Assembly: GCA_009835395.1 (NCBI GenBank)
Contig: VXXM01000060.1
Span: forward strand, 1-52,939
DNA from: Acidimicrobiia bacterium
Lineage (GTDB): Bacteria; Actinomycetota; Acidimicrobiia; Acidimicrobiales; CATQHL01
DNA length: 52,939 nucleotides
Direction: 5' to 3'
A model generated the notes under the pieces. That model was given only the letters and a program-made list of their open reading frames with translations. It ran no database searches and was not told the DNA's origin. Below are positions 43,860-52,424 of this stretch, piece by piece. Every line of letters starts with the position of its first letter. Positions within the stretch are counted from its first letter, which is position 1. Position numbers and translations under genes: made by a program.

Positions 43860-45086
43860 CTAGAACGGGAACGGGATCTCGATCTCCCCGGCCACCACGG
43901 CACCCACGAAGTCGTCGAGGATCTGCTGCAACTCCTCGAGACTCGTGGCGGTCTCCACGGTGGCGTCCATGTTGATGGGCAGCACCTCGATGCCGCCGTT
44001 CTGCAGGCTGCCGGGATAGAAGGCGTTGCCGAACGAGCCGTCGCGCACCGTGTCGAAGTACGTCTGGAACAACTCGCTGAGGCGGATGACCGTGGCCCCG
44101 AGGTACACGTCGGGTGCGGTCTCGTACTGCGAACCGAAGCCCACCAGGATCGGGATCCCGGCGGCCGAGGCCGACTGGGCGGCGCCGATGCAGATGCCGT
44201 CACCGGAGCAGTAGATGAGGTCGGCGCCCTGGTCGATGAGCGACGTCGCCACCTCGGCGGCCTTCTGCACGTTCACGAAGTCGCCCGCGAAGCCCTCCAG
44301 GAATTGCACGTCGGGGTTGACCGAGGCCACGCCCTGCTGGAACGAGAGGTGCATGACCTTCACGAAGTCGAACTCCGGCCCGCCGACGATGCCGATGGTG
44401 TCGCCGATCAGGGCGTGCGCGGCCACGATCCCGTTGGGATAGGCCATGTCCTGCACGTTGTAGAGCCAGTCCACCACGTTGTCCTTCGGGTCGGCTCCCT
44501 CCACGAGCACACCGCCGGTCATGGCGAAGTCCACGTCGGGGAACTCCGCGTAGAGCTCCATGATCGGGTCCACGTACTCGATCCCGTGACCGATGATCAG
44601 ATCGAAGCCCCGGCTGGCGAAGCCGCGGATGGCCGGCAGCGAGTCGGTGGGCTCGATGATCTCCTCCAGCATCTGGTACTCGGCGATGTTGCCGTCGGCC
44701 TCCACGGCCTCGAGCAGACCCTCCGCCGCGGCCTGGCTGAAGGAGTTGTCGTTCTTGATGCCCGGCAGCAGCAGCGCGACTCGCAGCCCTTCGTCCTCGG
44801 CAGCCGCCGGGGCCGGCTCGGGTGGCGGCGGAGGTTCGGGGGCCGGTTCCGGTGCCGGCGCAGGCTCAGGCGCGGGCTCGGGCGAAGGCGCGGGCGAAGG
44901 CGCGGGCTCGGGCGCAGGCGCCGGAGCGGCGGGCTCGGGCGCGGGAGGCGGCGCGGCCGGTGCGTCGTCGCCATCCCCACCGCAGGCGGCGGCGATCAGC
45001 GCCGTCGCCAGCAGGGCCATCAGCAGGCCGCCGGGGCGCCGCCACGCCCGCCGCCTCGTCGTCGATCGTGCATTGGATCCGTTCAA
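43860..45086 (-). CDS. BMP/PnrA-like nucleoside-binding lipoprotein with Pro-Ala-Glu stalk
   Basis: 408 residues from TTG 45086, chosen for GGGGAGG 5 bases upstream. A basic N-terminus and hydrophobic helix end in the lipobox IAAAC (Cys near 35). Residues about 42-95 are a nearly pure Pro/Ala/Glu repeat. The binding domain (about 100-400; LRVALLLPGIKNDNSFSQAA, GFDLIIGHGIEY, VGIVGGPEFDFVKVMHLSFQQGV-type segments) belongs to the Bmp/PnrA basic membrane protein family, which binds nucleosides for ABC import. No permease or ATPase is in the window. A 7-bp hairpin (45103-45119) lies just upstream of the ribosome binding site. Confidence 0.88.
   Translation of the reverse strand: MNGSNARSTTRRRAWRRPGGLLMALLATALIAAACGGDGDDAPAAPPPAPEPAAPAPAPEPAPSPAPSPEPAPEPAPAPEPAPEPPPPPEPAPAAAEDEGLRVALLLPGIKNDNSFSQAAAEGLLEAVEADGNIAEYQMLEEIIEPTDSLPAIRGFASRGFDLIIGHGIEYVDPIMELYAEFPDVDFAMTGGVLVEGADPKDNVVDWLYNVQDMAYPNGIVAAHALIGDTIGIVGGPEFDFVKVMHLSFQQGVASVNPDVQFLEGFAGDFVNVQKAAEVATSLIDQGADLIYCSGDGICIGAAQSASAAGIPILVGFGSQYETAPDVYLGATVIRLSELFQTYFDTVRDGSFGNAFYPGSLQNGGIEVLPINMDATVETATSLEELQQILDDFVGAVVAGEIEIPFPF
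44820..44960. repeat. Low-complexity Pro/Ala/Glu-coding repeat
   Basis: Imperfect short units rich in GGC/GGGC and GCAGG/GCGAAGG encode alternating Pro-Ala-Pro-Glu in the stalk of the BMP lipoprotein. Copy number is likely to vary between strains. Confidence 0.7.
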
Positions 45087-45338
45087 GGTGTCCTCCCCTC
45101 GGGCGCCCCGCCGGGGCGCTTCAATGTGCGGCGCTGAGCGCACTACCGCACCTCGGCGTGCGGTCCGGCCGGAACGCGTGGCCGGATGGCTCCTCACCGT
45201 GGTCGCAGCCGGTACGACCCTTGGGGCAGGCTACTATCCGCCGCGCCGAGGCGACGGCGTGCACAGCGGGGGCCTCTGCGGTGCGTCGTCCACCGGCGCC
45301 ACCAGCCACGAACCCCGACCGGAGAGACCTTGGGAACG

Positions 45339-46631
45339 ATGCTGCCAGAAGGAATGCACCGCATCCGCGTCCTGTTCGCCGACCAGTTCGGCTTCGCCCG
45401 CGGCAAGTACGTGCCCGCCGCCGCGATCACCGGCGAGGTGGGCTTCTCCGTCACGATCTTCGGCGTCGGCTACGACCGCGACCTCATTCCCGCGCCCGGC
45501 GCCGAAGTGCTGGAGGGCATGGGTGACCTCGCCGCCCGCTACTCCCCCGATGACGTGCGACCCAGCTGGGACGCGGGCACCGGCGTGGTCATCGCCGACC
45601 TCGAGCGCCTGGGCCAACCGCTGGCAATCTCGTCGCGCCTGGCGGCGCAGCGCGCCATCGAGGCCCTCGCCGCAGTCACCGGCGGCACCCCCAAGATCGG
45701 CGTCGAGTTGGAGGCCTACGTGCTGCAGCCCGACGGCTCGGGTGGATGGGAGCCATGGGACACCCCGGGGGCGTACTGCTACGGGACGGGCACGGTCGTT
45801 GATCCGGTGGGGCTGTTCGACGACATCCTGGCCGCGGCGGAGACCTGCGGGATCGGCATCGAGACGGCGGGCAGCGAGTACGACAACCCGCAGTTCGAGG
45901 TGGTGGTCGGCTACGGGGATGCCCTCGACGCGCTGGACCGTGCCTTCCTGTTGAAGCAACTCTGCCGGGAGGTGGCGCTGCGCCACGGCCTGCTGCTGAC
46001 CTTCCTCGGCCGGCCGTTCCAGGACCGCGGCGGCAACGGCACCCATTTCCACCTCAGCGTCACCGGCGACGACGGCCGGAACCTCTTCGACGACCCGGGG
46101 AGCGACGACGGGCTGTCGGACATGGCGAAGTGCGCCATCGCCGGCGTGCTGGCGCACCACGAGGCGCTGACCGCGCTGTGCGCGCCCACCGTGAACGCCT
46201 ACAAGCGCCTGAAGCCCGGCGAGCTGGCGGGCTACTGGGCCAACTGGGGCTACGACCACCGCTCGGTGGCGGTGCGGGTGCCCTCGGGGCGGGGCGCCGC
46301 CAGCCGCCTCGAACACCGGCTGCCCGACGGCGCCGCCAATCTCTACCTGTCGGCGGCGGCGATGATGGCCGCCGCCCGCCTGGGGATCGAAGCCGGCGAT
46401 CCGCCGCCGGCGGCGGAGACCGGGGACTCCCTCGAGACCGCCAACACCGAGCGCTGCTGCCCGGAGAACCTGTCACTGGCCCTCGACGCCCTCGAGGCCG
46501 ACGAGGCGCTCTACGAAGCGGTCGGCACCGAGATCACCGACCACTTCGTGGCCATGAAGCGCGCCGAGTGGGCGCGCTACGCCCGAGCCGTCACCGACTG
46601 GGAACTGCGCGAGTACCTCGCCTTCCACTAG
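45339..46631 (+). CDS. Glutamine-synthetase-family ligase
   Basis: 430 residues from ATG 45339 (TTG 45330 is an alternative; ribosome binding spacing is poor for both). The catalytic-domain signatures are GVELEAYVL near 123, FLGRPFQDRGGNGTHFHLSV near 222-241 (ATP and metal site), APTVNAYKRLKP near 282 and NWGYDHRSVAVRVP near 302 (glutamate and phosphate Arg residues). The adenylylation loop of housekeeping GlnA is not evident, so it is more like gamma-glutamyl-amine ligases. It heads a plus-strand run with the second amidohydrolase, the CoA-transferase and the cupin. Confidence 0.88.
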   Translation: MLPEGMHRIRVLFADQFGFARGKYVPAAAITGEVGFSVTIFGVGYDRDLIPAPGAEVLEGMGDLAARYSPDDVRPSWDAGTGVVIADLERLGQPLAISSRLAAQRAIEALAAVTGGTPKIGVELEAYVLQPDGSGGWEPWDTPGAYCYGTGTVVDPVGLFDDILAAAETCGIGIETAGSEYDNPQFEVVVGYGDALDALDRAFLLKQLCREVALRHGLLLTFLGRPFQDRGGNGTHFHLSVTGDDGRNLFDDPGSDDGLSDMAKCAIAGVLAHHEALTALCAPTVNAYKRLKPGELAGYWANWGYDHRSVAVRVPSGRGAASRLEHRLPDGAANLYLSAAAMMAAARLGIEAGDPPPAAETGDSLETANTERCCPENLSLALDALEADEALYEAVGTEITDHFVAMKRAEWARYARAVTDWELREYLAFH

Positions 46632-46759
46632 CCGGTCTGCCCCCCACCTGGCAGCGGTCCCCAACCTAAACTCGCCGGTCACGGCGGTCACTTCGTGCCC
46701 CGCCCCGAGTCGGGACGACCGGCACGATTCTCAGGACTGAATCAATACGGAGGTCAGCC

Positions 46760-48520
46760 ATGTACAGCCAGCGAGCCATCGACGTCGGGCTCGGCCGCCG
46801 CAAGGCCGACAAGGCCTTCACCGGGGGGAAGCTCGTCAACGTGTTCACCGCCGAGGTGTATGAGGCGGGCGTGGCCATCGCCGGCGACCGGATCGCCGCC
46901 ATCGGCGACGTGAGCGAGACCGTCGGCGAGGACACAGAGGTCATCGACGCCACGGGCATGCACCTCGTGCCGGGGCTCATCGACCCGCACGTGCACACCG
47001 AGGTCACCAAGATGTCCATCACCCGGTTCGCCTCGGTGGTGCTGGCGCGCGGCACCACCTCGGTCTGCACCGCGTTCGACCAGATCGCTCCCGTGAAGGG
47101 CATCGACGGCATCCGCTACATGCTCGACGAGGCCGCCGACCTGCCGCTGCGGATCTTCAATCCGCCGCCATCGAAGATCCCCTACACCATCCCCGAGGGC
47201 ACCCTGGGGGCCAGCGTGGGGCCCGACGACCACCGCATCGCCATGCAGTGGGACGAGGCGAACGGCATCGCCGAGACGACCTTCGACTTCATCCGCGCCG
47301 GCGACAGCGACGTCATCGAGTCCATCGGGCTCTGCGAGGCGCACAAGCTGCCCGTGCACGGCCATGCCCCGTTCGTGACCGGGCTGGCCCTCGGCGCCTA
47401 CGCCAACTGCGGCGCCCGCGACGACCACGAGTGCTTCTCCGCCGAGGAGACCATCGACAAGCTGCGCAACGGGTTCTTCTGCCTGCTGCGCGAGGCCACG
47501 ATGGCCTTCAACCTGGCCGACTGCATCAAGGCGGTCACCGAGGCCGGGCTGCCCACGCGCCGGGTGAGCCTCTGCTCCGACGACACCGACACCTCCACGC
47601 TGGTGCGCCTGGGGCACATGGACCACATCGTGCGCCGGGCCATCGCCGAGGGTGTCGACCCCGTGACGGCCATCCAGATGGTGACGATCAACGCCGCCGA
47701 CGCCCTGCGGGTCGACGACCAGGTGGGGGCGGTGGCGCCGGGCCGCTACGCCGACATCCTGCTGGTGGAGGACCTGGCGGACTTCGCGGTGTCGGCGGTT
47801 TACTCCGGCGGCGAACTCGTGGCCTCCGGCGGAGAGTTGCAGGTGACTTTGACGCCTCCGGAGCGCCCGGCGGAGCTGCTGAGCACGTTCTCGATGACGC
47901 CCGTGGAGCCCGACGATCTGCTGTTCCGCACCGATATGGAGGACGGCCGGGTGGAGGCCATCTCGATGTTCATTCCCCCCGAGATCCCGCTGCGGCTGCG
48001 CCGGGACGTGGAGTTGGAGATCCAGGACGGCATCGTGCTGGCCAACCCCTCCATCGACGTGTCCTACGTGTCGGTGCTGGAGCGCTACAACGACACGGGA
48101 TCGCGTTCCACGGCCTTCATGTCGGGCTTCAGCCTCAGCGACGGGGCGCTGGCCACCTCGCTGTCACCCGACGACGAGAACGTGGTGTGCATCGGCGCCA
48201 ACACGGCGTCCATGGCCACGGCCATCAACCGCGTCATCGAGCTGAACGGCGGCCAGGTGGTGGCCCGCGGCGACGAGGTTCTGGCCGAACTGCCGCTGCC
48301 CCTGGCGGGAATCATGAGCGACGTCTCCCCCGCCGAGATGGTCGAGGCCGAGGACCGGCTCATCGCCGCCGCGCAGGAGTTGGGCTGCGGGCTGGCGAAC
48401 CCGTTCATGTGGCTGATCTTCCTGCCGATCACGGCAATACCCCAGTACTCGCTGCTGGACCGCGGCTTCGTGGAGCAGGCCACGCTCTCGTTCTGCAGCC
48501 CGCTGGTGCGCCGGGTATAG
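46760..48520 (+). CDS. Adenine-deaminase-like amidohydrolase (second copy)
   Basis: 586 residues, ATG preceded by GGAGGTCAGCC. Barrel motif DPHVHTE near 75, HGHAP near 196, DDHECFSAEE near 218, CSDD near 273, then the C-terminal deaminase domain (about 400-575). It keeps GHAP, DHE and SDD motifs that the first copy has changed, but where adenine deaminases have DPHE it reads AFDQ. The two copies are only distantly alike, so they probably act on different substrates or steps. It follows the ligase by 128 bases. Confidence 0.85.
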   Translation: MYSQRAIDVGLGRRKADKAFTGGKLVNVFTAEVYEAGVAIAGDRIAAIGDVSETVGEDTEVIDATGMHLVPGLIDPHVHTEVTKMSITRFASVVLARGTTSVCTAFDQIAPVKGIDGIRYMLDEAADLPLRIFNPPPSKIPYTIPEGTLGASVGPDDHRIAMQWDEANGIAETTFDFIRAGDSDVIESIGLCEAHKLPVHGHAPFVTGLALGAYANCGARDDHECFSAEETIDKLRNGFFCLLREATMAFNLADCIKAVTEAGLPTRRVSLCSDDTDTSTLVRLGHMDHIVRRAIAEGVDPVTAIQMVTINAADALRVDDQVGAVAPGRYADILLVEDLADFAVSAVYSGGELVASGGELQVTLTPPERPAELLSTFSMTPVEPDDLLFRTDMEDGRVEAISMFIPPEIPLRLRRDVELEIQDGIVLANPSIDVSYVSVLERYNDTGSRSTAFMSGFSLSDGALATSLSPDDENVVCIGANTASMATAINRVIELNGGQVVARGDEVLAELPLPLAGIMSDVSPAEMVEAEDRLIAAAQELGCGLANPFMWLIFLPITAIPQYSLLDRGFVEQATLSFCSPLVRRV

Positions 48521-48554
48521 CGAGGCGAACGCCGCGCACGCCTCCGGGCAAGAC

Positions 48555-49799
48555 ATGGGCCGCTGGGTTTCGGTCGCCGAAGCGGTCGGGACGCTCGAGC
48601 CGACCTCGGCTGTGCTGCTGCCGCCCGGGGCGGGCGGGGCGAGCGCGATCGAACGCGAGATCGCCGGGCAGGCGGATCGACTCCGCGGCCTCGACGTCTA
48701 CAGCGGCCTGCTGCTGTCGGACTACCCGTTCCTGCAGGAGGGAATCCGCTACACGACCTGGCACGTAATGCCGCCCGTTCGCAATGCTGTCGCCGAGGGC
48801 ACGGTGCGCTTCCTCCCCATCCGTGGCTCGCAGGTGTCGCACCTGTTCCGCTCAGGGCGCCTGCCCCTCGACGTGGCCGTCGTGCACGTCTCCCCACCCG
48901 ACGGCGACGGACTGTGCAGCCTCGGCACCTCGACCAGCTACCCGCTGGCTCTGGCCCGCTCGGCACCCACCGTGATCGCCCAGGTGAACGCGCGGATGCC
49001 GCGGGTCGCCGGCGACGCCTCGCTGCACATCAGCGAGATCGATTGGCTCACGGAGGTGGACGAGCCGCTCGGCGAGCACGATCGGGCGGCGATCACCCCG
49101 ACCGCGGCGACCATCGGGGACCATCTCACCGCGCTGATCCCGTCAGGGACCACACTGCAGGTGGGCATCGGCGCGATCCCCGAGGCCCTGCTGCAGAACC
49201 TGTGCAACTCCGACATCGGCGACCTGCGCATCTACGGCATGGGCGTCGACGCCATCGTGGCACTCGCCGAGGCCGGCAGGCTCAGATCCGGCGATGACGG
49301 GCGGCCGTCCGCGCTCTGCGCGGAACTGATGGGCACGACGACGCTGTTCGACTACGCCGACGGGAACCCCGCACTCGAGATGCACCCGTTCGACACCATC
49401 CTCGACCCGGCGCACATCGCGAGCTTCGAGGGTTTCGTGTCGGTGAACTCGGCGGTGCAGGTGGACCTCATGGGCCAGGCCAACGTGGAGCATCTGGGTG
49501 GCGCTCAACTGAGCGGCATCGGTGGCGGATACGACTTCGCCCAAGGCGCTTGGCTCTCGCCCGGAGGCAAGTGCATCATCGCCATGCCCTCAACGAACCG
49601 CCGGGGCGACGTCTCGCGGATCGTGGCGCAGCTGGATCCGGCAACCCCGGTCGGCGTTCCCCGGCACTTCACCCAGTACGTCGTCACCGAACACGGCGTC
49701 GCCGATCTGGCAGGCTTGGGGCTACGAGAGCGGGCAGAGGCGCTCATCGCCGTGGCCGCGCCGCTGTTCCGTGACGAGTTGGCGGACTCTGTTGGCTGA
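48555..49799 (+). CDS. Acetyl-CoA hydrolase/4-hydroxybutyrate CoA-transferase family protein
   Basis: 414 residues. HVSPPDGDGLCSLGTSTSY near 115-133, LQVGIGAIPEALLQNL near 198 and SVNSAVQVDLMGQANVE near 296 are the family's CoA- and acyl-binding segments, with the GIGGGYDFAQGA loop near 318. It transfers or releases CoA from short acyl-CoA esters; the exact acid is unknown. It begins 34 bases after the second amidohydrolase stop, so it is probably in the same operon. Confidence 0.88.
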   Translation: MGRWVSVAEAVGTLEPTSAVLLPPGAGGASAIEREIAGQADRLRGLDVYSGLLLSDYPFLQEGIRYTTWHVMPPVRNAVAEGTVRFLPIRGSQVSHLFRSGRLPLDVAVVHVSPPDGDGLCSLGTSTSYPLALARSAPTVIAQVNARMPRVAGDASLHISEIDWLTEVDEPLGEHDRAAITPTAATIGDHLTALIPSGTTLQVGIGAIPEALLQNLCNSDIGDLRIYGMGVDAIVALAEAGRLRSGDDGRPSALCAELMGTTTLFDYADGNPALEMHPFDTILDPAHIASFEGFVSVNSAVQVDLMGQANVEHLGGAQLSGIGGGYDFAQGAWLSPGGKCIIAMPSTNRRGDVSRIVAQLDPATPVGVPRHFTQYVVTEHGVADLAGLGLRERAEALIAVAAPLFRDELADSVG

Positions 49800-49835
49800 G
49801 CCGCCCGACCTCATCGACGAGAAAGGGGAGTCGCC

Positions 49836-50219
49836 GTGAGTCGACCGGTCGTAATGGGGATCAACCTCGACGAGGTGGAATGGGAACCGGCCGAGACCCT
49901 GTGGGACGATACGGGCGAGGCCGTGCCCACCGGACTGTTGGTCAAGGTGCTCAGCGTCGACGACGAGACCGGCGCCAGCACGGTGCTCGTGAAGGCCCCG
50001 CCGGGCTGGACCACCGATGCTCCGGAGGTTCACAGCGTGCTGCAGGAGGGCTTCATCCTGGAAGGCACCTACCACAACGGTGACGAGGAGTTGCGGGCGC
50101 CCGCCTACTTCTGCCTGCCGCCAGGCACGGTGCACGGCCCCGCCCGATCCGAGGGTCACGTCGTGCTCAGCATGCTGTCGGGACCGCTCGACATCACCCA
50201 CGTCACCCACGACGGCTGA
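49836..50219 (+). CDS. Cupin-domain protein
   Basis: 127 residues, GTG start with AAAGGGGAG upstream. EVHSVLQEGFILEGTYHNGDEELRAPAYFCLPPGTVHGPARSEG gives one cupin barrel with the two metal motifs (ligand-type His, Glu and a later His), like ChrR-type or dioxygenase-like cupins. It may be a small metal enzyme or sensor for the pathway. It lies 36 bases after the CoA-transferase stop and is the last of the enzyme genes. Confidence 0.82.
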   Translation: MSRPVVMGINLDEVEWEPAETLWDDTGEAVPTGLLVKVLSVDDETGASTVLVKAPPGWTTDAPEVHSVLQEGFILEGTYHNGDEELRAPAYFCLPPGTVHGPARSEGHVVLSMLSGPLDITHVTHDG

Positions 50220-50255
50220 CCGAACGAGCCTCAGCAGCCGGGGGGTGCCGGGGGG

Positions 50256-50261
50256 TATAGT
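50256..50261 (+). promoter_or_regulatory. -10 element upstream of the stalked family-5 lipoprotein genes
   Basis: TATAGT follows a G-rich stretch and lies 82 bases before the ATG at 50343; no clear -35 is seen. The 50220-50342 gap has no gene, and a strong AGGAGG ribosome binding site ends it. Confidence 0.35.
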
Positions 50262-50342
50262 GCTCGCCGGCGCCTGCCGGTAGGGGATTCTCTCGCGGGG
50301 GAGTGAGGCCGTCCGGCGCCTGCAGCGGTCAGGAGGTCAGCC

Positions 50343-52412
50343 ATGAGCCGCTCTCGAATCTTCCGTCCCTTCGTTCTGATCGGAGTGCTTCTGCTCCTCG
50401 CCGCCTCGTGCGCCGATACGGGCGACGACGAGGCGGCGACGGTCGGCGCTGCGGCAGAGGATGCCCTATCCGAGGCACGGGCCGCCCGGTCAGAGGCGAC
50501 CGCCGCCGACAGCGCCGCCGAGGCAGCCGACGCGGCAGCCGAGGCGGCCGCGGCCGGTGCCGCCGCGGCCGCGGCCCGGGCGGAGGAGGCGATCGCAGCC
50601 GCCGACCTGGCCCGGGCGACCGCCGAGGGGAACGAGGACGCCGTCGCCGCGGCGCGAGCCGCCCTGGCAGAGGCACAGGAAGCGGCCGCCGCCGCGCAGG
50701 CCGAGGCGGCGGCCGCCCAAGCCGATGCGGCGGCCGCCCAAGCCGAAGCGGCGGCCGCCCAAGCCGAAGCGGAGCAGGCCCGGAGTGCCGCCGAGCAGGC
50801 GGCCGCCGAGGCCGAGTCCGCCGCGGCCGCGCCTCCTCCACCGGCGCCCGAGCCGCCCCCACCCCCCGAACCACCGGCGGCACCGGCGGAGAAGAACCTC
50901 ACGATGGCGCTTTCGGGACTGGTGACGAACGTGGATCCGGCGGTCCTCCAGGGACGGCCCAGTCTCGTGACGGCACAGGGCGTCGTGAGCACGCTGGTGC
51001 GCTACACGCACGAGCCCTCACCCGGGCTGAGCCTGCACAGCCCGCAGGACGTGATGGGAGAACTGGCCGAGTCGTTCGAGGTCCACGAGGACGGAAGCGT
51101 CACATTCACGCTGCGCGAGGCGATGAGCCCGTACGGAAACACCGTCACGTCCGCCGACGTGGCGTGGTCGTTCGACCGCATGATCGCCCTCGACGGCATC
51201 GCGCGCTTCCTGATGTTCTTGTCGAGCATCGACCGGGAAGCGCCCATCACCGTGATCGACGATCGGACGTTCACGCTCAACGTCACGGGCCGCAACATCC
51301 TCACGGTGCCCGTGCTGACCTACTACGCGCTCGGCATTCTCGACAGCGTCGAGGCGCAGGCCAACGCCACCGACGACGACCCGTGGGCCGCCGAATGGCT
51401 GGCCTCCAACTCGGCCACCTTCGGTCCCTACCAGGTCGAGAGCCTCGCGCCGGGCGAGGAACTGCGGCTCGTCAAGAACCCCAACTACTGGAACGCCGAC
51501 CAGGTGGACATTGACCGGATCATCATGCGATCCATCCCCGACTCAGGCAACCGCCTGCTGCTGATCGGCAGCGGCAACGTGGACTTCGTTGCCGACCTGA
51601 CGTTCGATCTCTTCGGCAGCGTGGCCGGCGCCGGGGAGTACGCGCTGGCCTACGAGGACGCCCGGGACACCAACCTGGACGAGTTGTCGCTGAACAACCG
51701 CTTCCCGCCCTTCGACGATCCGCGGGTACGGGCAGCGGTCTCGCTGGCCATCGACCGGGAGGCGCTCATTGCCGGGGCATACGGCGGATTCGGCACGCCG
51801 GGGCGCTACCCGCTCTCGACGGCCATCCCCCAGCCCGAGCCGCCGGCCGACGTGGCGGCGGGTTACGACCCCGATCGCGCCCGGGAGTTGCTGACCGAGG
51901 CCGGCTACCCCGACGGGTTCTCGTTCACGCTGACCATCAACCCGACGCGGCCCGGTCCCCACGCCGAAGCCGTCGCCGTCATCCTCTCGTCGCAACTGCG
52001 CGAGGTGGGACTCGACGCCACGATCGAGACGATCGCCTCGCCCGCCGACTTCAACACGGCAGTCAGCAGCGGCGAGATGGAGGCGTGGCTGTACTCGGTG
52101 CGCCCGATTCTCAGCGAGCCCGCCTACACGATCCCGCTGCTGTTCACATCCAACGGTTTCGCAGCCGACGGGCTGGGATACGACGGGTACTCCAACGCAC
52201 GCGTCGACGAGTTGTCGAACCAGATACTCGCCGAACTCCCGGGAGCGGACCGAGACGTATTCATCGCCGAGGTCCAGGAAATCATCGCGACGGAGTTCCC
52301 GTTCGTGCCGCTAGTGGAGACGGTGATCCCCTGGGTCTTCCGTGAGGATCTGCAGGGGGCGCGGCCCAACCCGACCGGCTTCCTCTACCCGCAAGATCTG
52401 GCAATCCCCTAG
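50343..52412 (+). CDS. Family-5 solute-binding lipoprotein on an alanine coiled-coil stalk
   Basis: 689 residues. Signal peptide with lipobox LAASC (Cys 23). Residues about 30-163 are an Ala-rich (Glu/Gln/Asp/Arg spaced) coiled coil, with exact AAAAQAE-type heptads at about 122-143; residues 164-181 are polyproline. The binding domain (about 185-689; GELAESFEVHEDGSVTFTLRE, SADVAWSFDRM, RLVKNPNYWNAD, DPRVRAAVSLAIDREAL) is the SBP_bac_5 fold for peptides, nickel or opines in ABC import. No permease is visible. The stalk is about 100 residues longer than usual spacers and is shared with the next gene. Confidence 0.88.
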   Translation: MSRSRIFRPFVLIGVLLLLAASCADTGDDEAATVGAAAEDALSEARAARSEATAADSAAEAADAAAEAAAAGAAAAAARAEEAIAAADLARATAEGNEDAVAAARAALAEAQEAAAAAQAEAAAAQADAAAAQAEAAAAQAEAEQARSAAEQAAAEAESAAAAPPPPAPEPPPPPEPPAAPAEKNLTMALSGLVTNVDPAVLQGRPSLVTAQGVVSTLVRYTHEPSPGLSLHSPQDVMGELAESFEVHEDGSVTFTLREAMSPYGNTVTSADVAWSFDRMIALDGIARFLMFLSSIDREAPITVIDDRTFTLNVTGRNILTVPVLTYYALGILDSVEAQANATDDDPWAAEWLASNSATFGPYQVESLAPGEELRLVKNPNYWNADQVDIDRIIMRSIPDSGNRLLLIGSGNVDFVADLTFDLFGSVAGAGEYALAYEDARDTNLDELSLNNRFPPFDDPRVRAAVSLAIDREALIAGAYGGFGTPGRYPLSTAIPQPEPPADVAAGYDPDRARELLTEAGYPDGFSFTLTINPTRPGPHAEAVAVILSSQLREVGLDATIETIASPADFNTAVSSGEMEAWLYSVRPILSEPAYTIPLLFTSNGFAADGLGYDGYSNARVDELSNQILAELPGADRDVFIAEVQEIIATEFPFVPLVETVIPWVFREDLQGARPNPTGFLYPQDLAIP
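50706..50768. repeat. 21-bp tandem repeat coding for alanine heptads
   Basis: Three nearly identical 21-base units (50706-50726, 50727-50747, 50748-50768), differing at one base, encode AAAAQAD/E heptads. Each unit is one coiled-coil heptad, so unit gain or loss would lengthen or shorten the stalk in phase. Confidence 0.8.
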
Positions 52413-52424
52413 GAGGCTTCACTC

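Noticed and set aside
43839-45137. 432-residue plus-strand ORF opposite the BMP lipoprotein
   Set aside because: The minus-strand frame has a lipobox and a BMP domain; the plus frame is His/Val/Gly/Arg-rich noise.
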